Source: CAYVIB01 sp964451365
Lineage (GTDB): Bacteria; Pseudomonadota; Gammaproteobacteria; Pseudomonadales; Cellvibrionaceae
Assembly (NCBI GenBank): GCA_964451365.1
Contig: CAYVIB010000010.1
Location: 1 to 64,000, forward strand
Reading direction: 5' to 3'
Length of the DNA: 64,000 bases
The first letter of the stretch is position 1, and each line of letters begins with the position of its first letter. This document shows, in pieces, positions 1-12,094 of the stretch. The notes beneath the pieces were generated by a model. It worked only from the letters and a program-made list of their open reading frames with translations. It searched no databases and was not told where the DNA came from. The translations under genes and the position numbers were made by a program.

Positions 1-3632
<3,632 letters not shown>

Positions 3633-3671
3633 TGGGCCGTTTTGATGATCACCCTTCGTGGAGAAACAGCA

Positions 3672-5390
3672 ATGGCTCCGAATGAAGTCAATATCCTACT
3701 GGTAGACGACAAGCCCGCGCGGCTGTTGAGCTACGAAGCGGCGCTCGATTGCCTGGGACACAACCTGATACGCGCCCATTCCGGCACCGAAGCGCTGAAA
3801 TGGCTGATGAAAAAGGAGTTCGCGGCCATTTTGCTGGACGTGAGCATGCCGGAAATGGACGGTTTTGAAACCGCCACCCTGATTCGCAACCACCCCCGCT
3901 TTGAAGAAACCCCGATCATTTTCGTGACCGGTGTGCACCTGACCGACATCGACCAGCGCAAGGGTTACGAGATGGGCGCGGTCGACTATGTGCAGATCCC
4001 TGTGATTCCCGAAATCCTGCGCGGCAAGGTGCAGGCGCTGGTGCAGCTTTACCGGCAACGGGTGGAACTGTCCCTTCTCAACCAAAAGCTGGTCAATGCC
4101 AACGCGGAACTGGCCAAGGCCCATGAGGAACTGAAAGCTGAAAATACCCGCGAGCTGCAGCAACTGAACAATACCCTGGAAAACGCCAACCGCGAACTAG
4201 TGGCCGCCAACGCGAAGCTGGTGGAGGAAATCGCCGAACGGGAACGGGTGGAGCAGGCGCTGAACCAGTCCGCCAAACGCAAGGACGAGTACATCGCCAT
4301 ACTCGCCCACGAACTGCGCAACCCCCTGTCCGCCATTCACAACGCGGCGCAGGTGATGCAACTGGAAAACAGCACCGAACAACAATTCAACTGGGCTCGC
4401 GACCTGCTGCATCGCCAGGTGCGGCACCTGACCTGCCTGATGGACGACCTCCTGGACATCTCGCGCATCTCCAATGGCCGCATACAACTGCGCAAGGAGA
4501 GCACCGACCTGGCCACCATCGTCACCCATGCGGCGGAAACCGTTTCTGCCCTGCTCGACGAACACGACCACAAGCTGCAACTGGAACTGCCCGACGAGGA
4601 GCTGTATGTCGATGGCGATCCGGTGCGTTTAAACCAGGTGCTGGGCAACCTGCTGACCAACGCCGCCAAGTACATGGAAGATGGCGGGTTGATTCAACTG
4701 TCCCTGAAACGGGACGGTGATGATTCGGCCGTTATCAGGGTCCGGGACCACGGCATGGGCATTTCCGACGACCTGCTGGGGACTGTTTTCGATCTGTTTG
4801 TCCAGGCGCCCACCGCCATTAACCGCGCCAAGGGCGGGCTCGGTATTGGCCTGGCGCTGGTGCGGGCACTGGTGGAACTGCACGGTGGCAGCACCAATGT
4901 AACCAGCGAAGGGCCGGGCTGTGGCGCGGAATTTTCCGTTCGCCTGCCATTGGTTAAAGCCAGGCCTCAGGTACCGGCGATGTCGGAGCCCCCCGCCACC
5001 CGGGCGAACAACCTGCTGATATTGATCATTGACGACAACCGCGATTCCGCCGACGGCCTGGCCATCTGCCTTGAAAGTGAAGGTTACCAGGTACGGGTGA
5101 ATTACTGCGGGGAGGACGGAGTAGCCACCGCCATCGACTGCGTTCCCGATGTGGTGTTGCTGGATATTACCCTGCCCGATATCAGCGGCTATGAAGTGGC
5201 GAAGCGCCTTCGCCAACAGGAAACGCTCGCCTCCGTGTCGATAATTGCCATGAGCGGTCACAGCAGCAAGTCAGACAAACAAAAAGCTGTCTCCGCCGGT
5301 TTTAATTTTTACCTGGTCAAGCCGGTGGACTATAGCGAACTGTTGACACTGCTTGGCAATCGCAGCCTGAAGCAAACCAAAACCGCGTAA
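3672..5390 (+). CDS. Hybrid kinase: receiver - HisKA - HATPase - receiver
   Basis: A soluble two-component protein of about 572 residues. An N-terminal receiver (NILLVDDK, acceptor in LLDVSMPEMDG) is followed by a long coiled coil, a HisKA domain with AHELRNPLSA, an HATPase with NLLTNAAKY and GIGLALV, and a C-terminal receiver (LIIDDN, LLDITLPD, conserved Lys in LVKPVD). The ATG at 3672 (MAPNEV) is preferred because GGAG lies at 3660-3663; the frame is also open to a TTG at 3642. It sits 39 bp after the preceding hybrid kinase on the same strand. The N-terminal receiver may take phosphate from that kinase, although this is inference. No membrane segment is visible, so a cytoplasmic location is expected. 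Confidence 0.92.
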   Translation: MAPNEVNILLVDDKPARLLSYEAALDCLGHNLIRAHSGTEALKWLMKKEFAAILLDVSMPEMDGFETATLIRNHPRFEETPIIFVTGVHLTDIDQRKGYEMGAVDYVQIPVIPEILRGKVQALVQLYRQRVELSLLNQKLVNANAELAKAHEELKAENTRELQQLNNTLENANRELVAANAKLVEEIAERERVEQALNQSAKRKDEYIAILAHELRNPLSAIHNAAQVMQLENSTEQQFNWARDLLHRQVRHLTCLMDDLLDISRISNGRIQLRKESTDLATIVTHAAETVSALLDEHDHKLQLELPDEELYVDGDPVRLNQVLGNLLTNAAKYMEDGGLIQLSLKRDGDDSAVIRVRDHGMGISDDLLGTVFDLFVQAPTAINRAKGGLGIGLALVRALVELHGGSTNVTSEGPGCGAEFSVRLPLVKARPQVPAMSEPPATRANNLLILIIDDNRDSADGLAICLESEGYQVRVNYCGEDGVATAIDCVPDVVLLDITLPDISGYEVAKRLRQQETLASVSIIAMSGHSSKSDKQKAVSAGFNFYLVKPVDYSELLTLLGNRSLKQTKTA

Positions 5391-5632
5391 AGCTTTCCCG
5401 ATAAGGTTTTATCCACTCGACGGACACAACTTCAAAATTTAAAGAAAAAATTGCGTCGTGAAAAACGCGATAAGTCGAACGCTGTTCGGACTCACCAAAG
5501 GTTCCGCCATCCGCGCGCTTACCCCGTTCGCTAGGAGAAAGGTACGGCAGAAAGGCACGGAAGAAAGGACAGGTATGGGGAGCCTTTCTTTCACCCGCTA
5601 TCCGTGCATCCCTGCCGGACCCGGTCGCGATA

Positions 5633-6067
5633 TCAATCAGAGGCCACTTCGCGGCTTTGCTGGCGCAGGTCCTTCGCCCGATTGTAAGCTTCAAACGCCT
5701 CATCCCGACTTTCAAACTCGTACACCTTGTTTATGGTGCAGCGATCATCGCCAGTGTAAATTCTCTCCATGGATTGCCCGCACAGTTCATAAAAATCACT
5801 TTGGAACACCGCACCGATCGATGTACCCAAATCCATACACCCCGGCAACACCGTCGCCAGATAATAGTTGAAATCACTGTCAATACTGATTACGTCGCCA
5901 GTCAGCACACCATAGCCGTCAATATCGTCCGTTCTCACACACGCCCTTCCGTTTTGACCGGTTACCTCGTCCAGGGCGTCAGCGTAGCTTGGCACATTTT
6001 TATTCGCCGCGCAGGACATCAACGCCAGGGACAGTGCCGCGATCACTGGAACACTGAATATTCTCAT
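5633..6067 (-). CDS. Small lipoprotein, DUF6491-like
   Basis: 144 residues with a lipoprotein signal (hydrophobic stretch ending LMSC, Cys19). The mature part has four further Cys and the pattern RACVR...IDGYGVL...YYLATVLPGC...LCG...RC, which resembles the DUF6491 family of small envelope lipoproteins; no function is known for that family. A strong ribosome site (AGGAGG) lies just upstream of the ATG at 6067. It is the only minus-strand gene between the kinases and the OmpA-like genes. Confidence 0.75.
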   Translation of the reverse strand: MRIFSVPVIAALSLALMSCAANKNVPSYADALDEVTGQNGRACVRTDDIDGYGVLTGDVISIDSDFNYYLATVLPGCMDLGTSIGAVFQSDFYELCGQSMERIYTGDDRCTINKVYEFESRDEAFEAYNRAKDLRQQSREVASD

Positions 6068-6410
6068 TTTCGTACCTCCTATTGAGTTTCAATTCGTACA
6101 GGAAGTTGCTCTTTAGCTTCCATGCACTCCGTTTAATGAAAGCATATTGCTTACCATCCCAACGTACTGAATATACTGACGGATAATATAAAAAGTTGCC
6201 ATCATCCGTGCCGCACGCTCCGTGGCAAATATACAAGCTGAATTGAAATATATGCAGATTCACACTTCCCGCTCACGGCGGAGTTAATTTAACTCCATTT
6301 CCTGGCCCCTCATCCAACACTTTTCCCGCTATTTCGCTGCCAGAAGGAGTGAAATTCACAGTTTGGTCTTTAGCGGCAGGCAGATAAAAAATTTTACCGG
6401 CCCGGTTCGT

Positions 6411-6426
6411 TGGCATACATATCGCA
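6411..6426 (+). promoter_or_regulatory. Sigma-54-type promoter upstream of OmpA-like gene 1
   Basis: TGGCATACATATCGCA has the GG and GC dinucleotides 10 bp apart, as in the -24/-12 class (consensus TGGCAC-N5-TTGCA), with one change in the -12 box (TCGCA). It lies 46 bp before the ATG at 6473. The same 16-bp arrangement occurs before the two other OmpA-like genes in this window. Confidence 0.6.
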
Positions 6427-6472
6427 GCAGATGATTTGTTAAACCTGTATCACCGACATATAGGGGGACAGC

Positions 6473-7285
6473 ATGAAAAAAGCGAAAGTTGCAAATTTTG
6501 CAGCGGCAATTCTGATCGGCGCCGGGTTGGCGGCTTGCGAATCGGAGTATGACCCCACGGCAGCGGACACAGGTACCGCCAACGATAGCAGCACTCTGGA
6601 GCAAACCCGGAACGATAGCGAGCTTAACGCCACCGATGAACAGGCAGCCGCCGAGCGCGGCACAAGCGCCGATATCACCGACAGCCCGGAAGATATTGCG
6701 GGAAATACCGAAGACAGCGCAAACGACCAATACAGCATCAGCGACGAACGCGATGGCACCCCAGATACCGGCAACTGGGATAGCGGGAACCAGGACAGTC
6801 AACAGGAATCCGCTGATACCGACCCGGAGTTGTCCGGAACGCAGACAGGTGGAGCCGAGGACCAGACCGCCCAGGAATCCACGGACAGTCACCTGGATAT
6901 CGATCAGCAGGAAACCCATTCCGACGTAGTGGCAAAAGAGCAGCAAGCCGTGCAATTTGATTTCGATTCCGCGAAGCTTACCAGCGAGGCTCGAAGCAAA
7001 CTGGAGGATTTTGTCGACTCGATGGAAGAGAGAAACCTGGGTATGGTGGAAATGGTAATCAGAGGCTACACGGATACCGCCGGCTCTGAAGCATACAACA
7101 AGGCGCTGGCCAAAAGACGGGCCGAATCGGTAAAGAGCTTTCTGCAAGAGCAGGGTATGGCTTCCGAAGACTTGAAGATTGAAGCCATCGGCGAGGCGGA
7201 AGATGAAAATATCGCCGCGTCAATTCAGGACAACCGCCGCGTGGTGGTTGAAGTGGTGGTGCCTTACGCGGAAGAACTCACTTAA
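6473..7285 (+). CDS. OmpA-domain outer-membrane lipoprotein 1
   Basis: 270 residues. Lipoprotein signal with LAAC (Cys21), then a long acidic, low-complexity, Asp/Glu/Ser/Thr-rich region of about 130 residues, then a C-terminal OmpA-like peptidoglycan-binding domain: VQFDFDSAKL, GYTDTAGSEAYN, LAKRRAESV and NRRV. It would tether the outer membrane to the cell wall. No beta-barrel is present, so it is not a porin. It is one of three related genes, all plus-strand and all preceded by a sigma-54-like element. The acidic spacer may let the domain span the periplasm. Confidence 0.88.
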   Translation: MKKAKVANFAAAILIGAGLAACESEYDPTAADTGTANDSSTLEQTRNDSELNATDEQAAAERGTSADITDSPEDIAGNTEDSANDQYSISDERDGTPDTGNWDSGNQDSQQESADTDPELSGTQTGGAEDQTAQESTDSHLDIDQQETHSDVVAKEQQAVQFDFDSAKLTSEARSKLEDFVDSMEERNLGMVEMVIRGYTDTAGSEAYNKALAKRRAESVKSFLQEQGMASEDLKIEAIGEAEDENIAASIQDNRRVVVEVVVPYAEELT

Positions 7286-7320
7286 AACCGAGGCGACTAA
7301 AAAGCGCGAATGAAATTCGC

Positions 7321-7336
7321 TGGCATGCATATCGCA
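7321..7336 (+). promoter_or_regulatory. Sigma-54-type promoter upstream of OmpA-like gene 2
   Basis: TGGCATGCATATCGCA, with -24/-12 spacing. The match to the element before the third OmpA-like gene continues downstream (AAGTCA). It lies 58 bp before the ATG at 7395. Confidence 0.6.
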
Positions 7337-7394
7337 AAGTCACTGGACGAGCATTCAACAAAATTTGTATTTCAGATACAAAAGGAGAGCGACG

Positions 7395-8096
7395 ATGAAA
7401 ATACCTAAGCTTACCAAGCTGGCACTGGCCGTGGCATTTACCGGCGGCGCGCTCGCAAGTTGTGATTCCGGTTACGACACAAAGGCGGTAAAAACGGATA
7501 GCGCAACGCCAAAACCGCAAGGTGACTTTGTTGTAGCGGATATGAAAGGAAATTCCGCGCAGGGAAGTTTCCAGGTGGCCCAGTACCAGGACGACGACCA
7601 ATACCAGGACAGTGAAGACAGCAGCGACGACAGCTACCTTCCGGAAAATGAACTGGATGAGGAAGATGATGTCGCCAGCGTTGAGGAACGTAGACCCGGC
7701 TCGGATGGAAACATCGGTGATGTTGGCGACTACAGTTTTCGCTCGGACGCGGATCAGACCGTACGTTTTGAATTTGATTCCGACGAATTAACGGATGAAG
7801 GGAAAGATCAACTCAAGCGTTTCGTAGAAACGATGAACCAGGACAGTTTGGCGTCGGTGGAAGTTTCCATAACCGGTTATACCGATCAGGAGGGTTCCGA
7901 GGAATACAACAAGGATTTGGCGAAACGGCGTGCGGAAGCCGTCAAAAATTTCCTGGAGGAGCAAGGCTTGGCATCCTACAACCTGAAAATAGATGCCGTA
8001 GGAGAGCCGGAAAATGAGAGCCTCGCCGAAAACGCCCAGGACAACCGTCGTGTTGTGGTAAGTGTCGAGGCACCCTACGACGACGAGGTAAGCTGA
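7395..8096 (+). CDS. OmpA-domain outer-membrane lipoprotein 2
   Basis: 233 residues from the ATG at 7395, chosen because AAAGGAGAG stands just before it and the signal peptide begins there; an in-frame start at 7365 would put extra residues before the signal. Lipobox LASC. An acidic Asp/Glu/Ser-rich spacer follows, then the OmpA-like domain (VRFEFDSDEL, GYTDQEGSEEYN, LAKRRAEAV, NRRVVV). It is close in sequence to the OmpA domains at 6473-7285 and 11470-12078, so the three probably arose by duplication. A terminator follows at 8105. Confidence 0.88.
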   Translation: MKIPKLTKLALAVAFTGGALASCDSGYDTKAVKTDSATPKPQGDFVVADMKGNSAQGSFQVAQYQDDDQYQDSEDSSDDSYLPENELDEEDDVASVEERRPGSDGNIGDVGDYSFRSDADQTVRFEFDSDELTDEGKDQLKRFVETMNQDSLASVEVSITGYTDQEGSEEYNKDLAKRRAEAVKNFLEEQGLASYNLKIDAVGEPENESLAENAQDNRRVVVSVEAPYDDEVS

Positions 8097-8104
8097 TCGA
8101 CAGC

Positions 8105-8134
8105 AAGGGGAGCCCCCACTCCCCTTTGATTTTT
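8105..8134 (+). terminator. Rho-independent terminator after OmpA-like gene 2
   Basis: Stem AAGGGGAG / CTCCCCTT (8105-8112 and 8119-8126) with a 6-nt loop, followed by TGATTTTT. Confidence 0.8.
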
Positions 8135-8194
8135 CCACACGTATCTTACCAATTCCGGTACTTAACTTAAGGCATCCAACATGAGGGAAACTAC

Positions 8195-8587
8195 ATGATC
8201 CGTCCGCGGCGCGTAAGTCAGTCGGGCAATTTCATTTTAATGGGAAGCCTGATCGGTGGCAGTGTACGAACGCAGGATGGAGAAAAGGTTGGCCAGTTGG
8301 AAGAAATTATTTTCGATGCCGATACCGGCGAAGTCGCTTACGCCGTTTTGTCTTTTATCGGGCGCCTGAGCCTGGGAGACCGGTTAATTGTGGTTCCGTG
8401 GCGGCGCCTGCAAATGGACCCGCATAATCGCTGTCTTATTGTTGAAATGGACAAGGAAGTAATGGCGCTCGCACCCTGGTTCCGCCGTGGCGACTGGCCG
8501 GATATGACCGACCCCGCCTGGAAGAATGAAATCGTGGGCTTCTATCGAAAGGCTTTCGTGAAAAGAGGCAATGCCATCCCGGCTTAG
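8195..8587 (+). CDS. PRC-barrel domain protein
   Basis: 130 residues, no signal peptide. The first 80 residues match the PRC-barrel pattern: LIGGSVRTQDGEKVGQLEE, IIFDADTGEVAYAVLS, and PWRRLQMD. Such small cytoplasmic proteins are often stress-associated, but their biochemical role is usually unknown. The C-terminal 40 residues (WPDMTDPAW...FYRKAF) resemble tails of other bacterial PRC-barrel proteins. It is followed 20 bp later by the DJ-1/PfpI gene and probably shares its transcript. Confidence 0.8.
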   Translation: MIRPRRVSQSGNFILMGSLIGGSVRTQDGEKVGQLEEIIFDADTGEVAYAVLSFIGRLSLGDRLIVVPWRRLQMDPHNRCLIVEMDKEVMALAPWFRRGDWPDMTDPAWKNEIVGFYRKAFVKRGNAIPA

Positions 8588-8607
8588 CGCCAAGCGCCAG
8601 GACTGAA

Positions 8608-9201
8608 ATGTACCGAGTTAAATGTATGACGCATGGTTTAAGAAATTGTCTCGTAGCAGCGCTGGTAACACGCGGTTTTGAAGAAAGTGAATTCAGCGGG
8701 CCCAAGGCGGCGCTGGAAAAAGAAGGTGCCCGGATAGCGATCGTGGCACCGGAAGACGGAGAAATCAGGGCCTGGCGCAAGGACTGTTGGGGAAGCGCCT
8801 TTCGCGTTGATAAACATTTGAACTCGGCGCTGTGCGTGGATTTCGACGCGCTACTGCTCCCCGGCAACGCACTGCTTCCAAACAGCCTGGCGGTAAACCA
8901 CAAGGCGATCAAATTCATAGGTGACTTTATCAAGATGAGGAAGCCCATCGCGGCAATATGTCGCGCGCCCGTTTTGCTTGCCACGACCGGATTGTTAAAA
9001 GGCAGGGCACTGACATCACACGCGTCCGTTCGTGCCAGGCTTCGGGAAGCCGGCGCGTACTGGATGAACCAGGAGGTGGTCGTCGACCGGGGCCTGTTAA
9101 CCTGCAGTCGCCCGGAGAATACAACCCTGCTCGCCGCGAAAATGATTCAAATGTTTTGCGAGGAAACCAGGAGCCATCAGCAAGCGTGGTGGGGTACGTA
9201 G
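8608..9201 (+). CDS. DJ-1/PfpI family protein
   Basis: 197 residues. Family signatures: VAALVTRGFEESEFSGPK near the start, the acidic nucleophile-elbow partner in the FEESE segment, and AAICRAPVLL with the elbow Cys118. PfpI/YhbO-type enzymes normally have Cys-His here (AICHG); this protein has Cys-Arg, so the usual Cys-His pairing is absent. The usual PGG is PGN. Activity could be altered glyoxalase/protease-like or purely stress-protective. An alternative start is the Met at residue 7. Its place after the PRC-barrel gene fits a general stress role. Confidence 0.82.
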   Translation: MYRVKCMTHGLRNCLVAALVTRGFEESEFSGPKAALEKEGARIAIVAPEDGEIRAWRKDCWGSAFRVDKHLNSALCVDFDALLLPGNALLPNSLAVNHKAIKFIGDFIKMRKPIAAICRAPVLLATTGLLKGRALTSHASVRARLREAGAYWMNQEVVVDRGLLTCSRPENTTLLAAKMIQMFCEETRSHQQAWWGT

Positions 9202-9281
9202 CTGGAATTTTCCGGGCCCTGGAACAAATTGGGGAGCAGGACTGAAGGCAATTCCTTAAGCGACGTGAAGCGCCCCGGAAT

Positions 9282-10430
9282 TTAAACCTTATGCAAAACA
9301 CCGGGTATACCGGCCAGGGACATTTCCTTCCCACCGTTTTCCATCGATTCGTATATCTTTTCGATAACGTACATATCCCGCATACCCATTTCCCCGGGCA
9401 CCAGAATCTCCGTATCGTTAAGCACGTTGGCCGCGAATGCGTCCATCTGTCGTGCCTGCTGGTTCACCGGCTTAAACCGCATCGGGCCGTCGGGTGTTTT
9501 TCCTTTTAAACCGCCGTAAACAAAAGCGGGACTCAGACCGAACTCACCCTTTTTGGCCGTTGCAACCAGTTCGCCGTAATAATCCTCCTCGTAACTGCTT
9601 TTACATGTCGCCACGGCGCCGGATTTAAATTTCATCGTCCATTCCAGCGACCCTTCCACGCTTTTCCACGCATCCCTGTCGCGCGTGGTGTTTCTACCGT
9701 TGACACTGACCGGTAGTTCACCCAATGTATAAATGACTCCCTGGATGCAGTAAACCCCCAAATCCATCAATGGTCCGCCACCGGCGAATTCCTTTTTCGC
9801 CCGCCATTGGGAAAGATCGCCCATCTCGAACTGAAACTGCGTGGCAATTTTTTCCACCGGCCCATATACCTGGTGCTGGCCGAGCCTCATCATTTCGAGG
9901 TTAAACGGGTCGTAGTGCAAACGGTAGCCAATGCCGAGTTTTACACCCGCTTTTTTACAGGCGTCGATCATCCGCCGGCATTCAGCCACGGAAATCGCCA
10001 TCGGCTTTTCGCAGATGACATGCTTGCCCGCCCGCGCGGCCCGGATGGAATATTCCGCGTGCATGGAATTGGGCAAAACCACATAGACGATATCGATGTC
10101 TTTATTATTGGCGATATCATCAAAGTTATCGTAGTTGTAGGTGTTTTTTACCGGAATATTGTACTTTTCCCGCCACACCTTCTCCTTGGATTTTGTCCCG
10201 GTTACAATGCCCGCCAGGTAGCAGTTTTGCGTTTCCAGCAACGCCGGGGCGAGTTGACCACCTGCATAATTGCCCAACCCCACCAGCGCCACCCCCAGTT
10301 TTTTTCCTGAACCTTTCCCGGCGGCCAGGCTCGAAAGCGGCGCGGCGCCAAAACCCACTGCGGTCAGGCCAAGGGTGGTGTTGCGAATGAACCTTCTGCG
10401 GGATACTGAAGTGTGGGTATATTTTTTCAT
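9282..10430 (-). CDS. Tat-exported Gfo/Idh/MocA oxidoreductase (glucose-fructose oxidoreductase-like)
   Basis: 382 residues. The N-terminus carries a twin-arginine signal (SRRRFIRNT followed by a hydrophobic segment ending near SLAAG), so export of a folded, cofactor-loaded enzyme to the periplasm is expected. Rossmann motif VALVGLGNYAGG, the conserved EKP of the family (CEKPMA), and GYRLHYDPFN fit NADP-dependent Gfo/Idh/MocA enzymes, closest in style to glucose-fructose oxidoreductase. The substrate is probably a sugar, not determined. It stands alone on the minus strand, and its start faces mtgA. Confidence 0.87.
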   Translation of the reverse strand: MKKYTHTSVSRRRFIRNTTLGLTAVGFGAAPLSSLAAGKGSGKKLGVALVGLGNYAGGQLAPALLETQNCYLAGIVTGTKSKEKVWREKYNIPVKNTYNYDNFDDIANNKDIDIVYVVLPNSMHAEYSIRAARAGKHVICEKPMAISVAECRRMIDACKKAGVKLGIGYRLHYDPFNLEMMRLGQHQVYGPVEKIATQFQFEMGDLSQWRAKKEFAGGGPLMDLGVYCIQGVIYTLGELPVSVNGRNTTRDRDAWKSVEGSLEWTMKFKSGAVATCKSSYEEDYYGELVATAKKGEFGLSPAFVYGGLKGKTPDGPMRFKPVNQQARQMDAFAANVLNDTEILVPGEMGMRDMYVIEKIYESMENGGKEMSLAGIPGVLHKV

Positions 10431-10528
10431 AAAAGAAGCCTCTGAAGTCCTGGAAATTCGCGGCGGAAACGAAAAACCGCATTATAACGCTGGGGCAATA
10501 AGTCCAAAGTGAACGTTGCGCAACCCGT

Positions 10529-11314
10529 GTGAAAATCTGCACACTTCCGGAAAAGGTGGCGCGGTACCATAGTCGCAAGTTCAACGTGGCCGCAAGTTCA
10601 ACGTGGCCGCAAATTCAAAATGCAGGTAACGGTTTGGGAAAATACTTCCGAAAATTTTTTAAGTTGATTTTCTGGTTCGCCATTTTGTTTACGGCTGGCA
10701 GCTTTCTTACCGTACTTACCCTGCGCTGGGTAAACCCGGGCAGCTCAGCCTTTATCGTGGCGTGGGAGTGGGAAAATAACCGGCATGCAAGGCATCATTG
10801 GCGTTCTCTGGACGGTATTTCCCCCTGGTTGCAAATATCCGTTATCGCTTCCGAGGACCAGAAGTTTCCCCACCATTACGGTTTTGATATCGAGTCCATC
10901 CAAAAATCGCTGGCGGCGGACCGGGAGCGCCCGCGCGGTGCCAGCACGATTACCCAACAGGTGGCCAAGAACCTGTTCTTATGGAACGGCAGAAGCTATA
11001 TCAGGAAGGCCATCGAGGCCTGGTTTACCCTGCTTATCGAAACCCTGTGGCCCAAGGAAAGGATTCTGGAAGTCTATCTGAATATTGCCGAATTCGGTCC
11101 GGGTGTTTATGGCGCCGAAGCCGCGTCACGCTCTTTTTTCGGCGCGCCCGCGAGCGACTTAACAGCGTGGCAGGCTGGCATCCTGGCCGCGGTGCTTCCC
11201 AACCCCAAGCGCATGTCAGTGGCCCGGCCCTCCGAGTATGTGCGTTCACGCGCCTACACAATTAACCGCATGGCCAGGCAACTCGGCGGCAGAAATTATC
11301 TCGAACAGTTATAG
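10529..11314 (+). CDS. mtgA: Monofunctional biosynthetic peptidoglycan transglycosylase
   Basis: A GT51 enzyme that polymerises lipid II into glycan strands at the inner membrane. One membrane segment (LIFWFAILFTAGSFLTVL) is followed by the glycosyltransferase motifs: ASEDQKFPHHYGFD with the catalytic Glu, RGASTITQQVAKNLFL, KERILEVYLNIAEFG, and GAEAASRSFFG. No transpeptidase domain is present, as expected for MtgA. The longest frame begins with a GTG at 10529. The first 35 residues have no family character and overlap a 17-bp tandem repeat; a TTG at 10634 just before LGKYFRKF would give a more usual length (about 226 residues), so the start is uncertain. Confidence 0.93.
   Translation: MKICTLPEKVARYHSRKFNVAASSTWPQIQNAGNGLGKYFRKFFKLIFWFAILFTAGSFLTVLTLRWVNPGSSAFIVAWEWENNRHARHHWRSLDGISPWLQISVIASEDQKFPHHYGFDIESIQKSLAADRERPRGASTITQQVAKNLFLWNGRSYIRKAIEAWFTLLIETLWPKERILEVYLNIAEFGPGVYGAEAASRSFFGAPASDLTAWQAGILAAVLPNPKRMSVARPSEYVRSRAYTINRMARQLGGRNYLEQL
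10574..10613. repeat. 17-bp tandem repeat, about 2.5 copies
   Basis: CGCAAGTTCAACGTGGC occurs at 10574-10590 and 10591-10607, and a partial third copy begins at 10608. As 17 is not a multiple of three, the repeat would shift frame if coding. That argues that mtgA may start downstream of it. Confidence 0.85.
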
Positions 11315-11395
11315 AAATAAAATTGCTCGTCACTCATCCCATTCGTTTAACTTCCGTTCAGTTTGAGCATGTCTTGCCATTTTGTGCTGGTGAGC

Positions 11396-11411
11396 TGGCA
11401 CATTAATCGCA
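11396..11411 (+). promoter_or_regulatory. Sigma-54-type promoter upstream of OmpA-like gene 3
   Basis: TGGCACATTAATCGCA has a complete -24 box (TGGCAC) and the same TCGCA -12 box as the other two elements. AAGTCA follows, as before gene 2. It lies 58 bp before the ATG at 11470, the same distance as for gene 2. Confidence 0.62.
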
Positions 11412-11469
11412 AAGTCAAGGACAAACTCATCCATTTATTGATGAGCAACCACCAAAAAGGAGAGAGACT

Positions 11470-12078
11470 ATGAAATCGTTCAAACTTACCCAAATAGCCT
11501 TGGCAATGACCCTGGCCGGTAGCGCATTTGCCGGCAGTGAATTGAATTACCAACTGGCGCAAAGTGATCTGGAAAAGGACAACGAGCCCGCGATAAGCGA
11601 TCGGTACGAAGTAGACGAAAACAGCGAGGAGATGGCCGATACAGAGTTCGACAGCAGCGAGGAAGAGTCATCTTCCTGGTCGGCGGAGGATGATTCGTCT
11701 TCCTGGTCATCAGATGAATCAGCCGGCGATTCACAGGATCATATTGTGTATTTCGAATTTGATTCCGATGAACTATCGGATGAATCAAAAGATAAACTGA
11801 AGGACCTTGCCCAATCCCAGGAAGACAGCGCCCAGGGTGAATTGGTTATTAAAGGTTTTGCCGATTCCACCGGCCCCGAAGAGTACAATCAGGATCTTGC
11901 GCAACGTCGGGCGGAAGCGGTGAAGGAATTTCTGGAAGAGGAAGGGCTGGATTCCCAAAACCTGAAAGTTGAAGCAGTGGGAGTGCCGGAAGGCGACAGC
12001 CTTGCAGACTCCAACAGGGAAAACCGTCGCGTGGAAATAAGCACGGAACCCGCGGATCAGCAAGAAGAGATAAGCTGA
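11470..12078 (+). CDS. OmpA-domain periplasmic protein 3
   Basis: 202 residues. A cleavable signal (SAFAG) rather than a lipobox distinguishes it from the two OmpA-like lipoproteins upstream. A short acidic Ser/Glu/Asp/Trp region contains two SSSWS-type repeats, followed by the OmpA-like peptidoglycan-binding domain: VYFEFDSDEL, GFADSTGPEEYN, LAQRRAEAV, NRRVEI. The leader AAAAGGAGAGAG before the ATG is nearly the same as that of gene 2. Without a lipid anchor it may be a soluble peptidoglycan binder or a partner of another membrane protein. Confidence 0.87.
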   Translation: MKSFKLTQIALAMTLAGSAFAGSELNYQLAQSDLEKDNEPAISDRYEVDENSEEMADTEFDSSEEESSSWSAEDDSSSWSSDESAGDSQDHIVYFEFDSDELSDESKDKLKDLAQSQEDSAQGELVIKGFADSTGPEEYNQDLAQRRAEAVKEFLEEEGLDSQNLKVEAVGVPEGDSLADSNRENRRVEISTEPADQQEEIS

Positions 12079-12094
12079 GGACAAGCTGAAAGAG

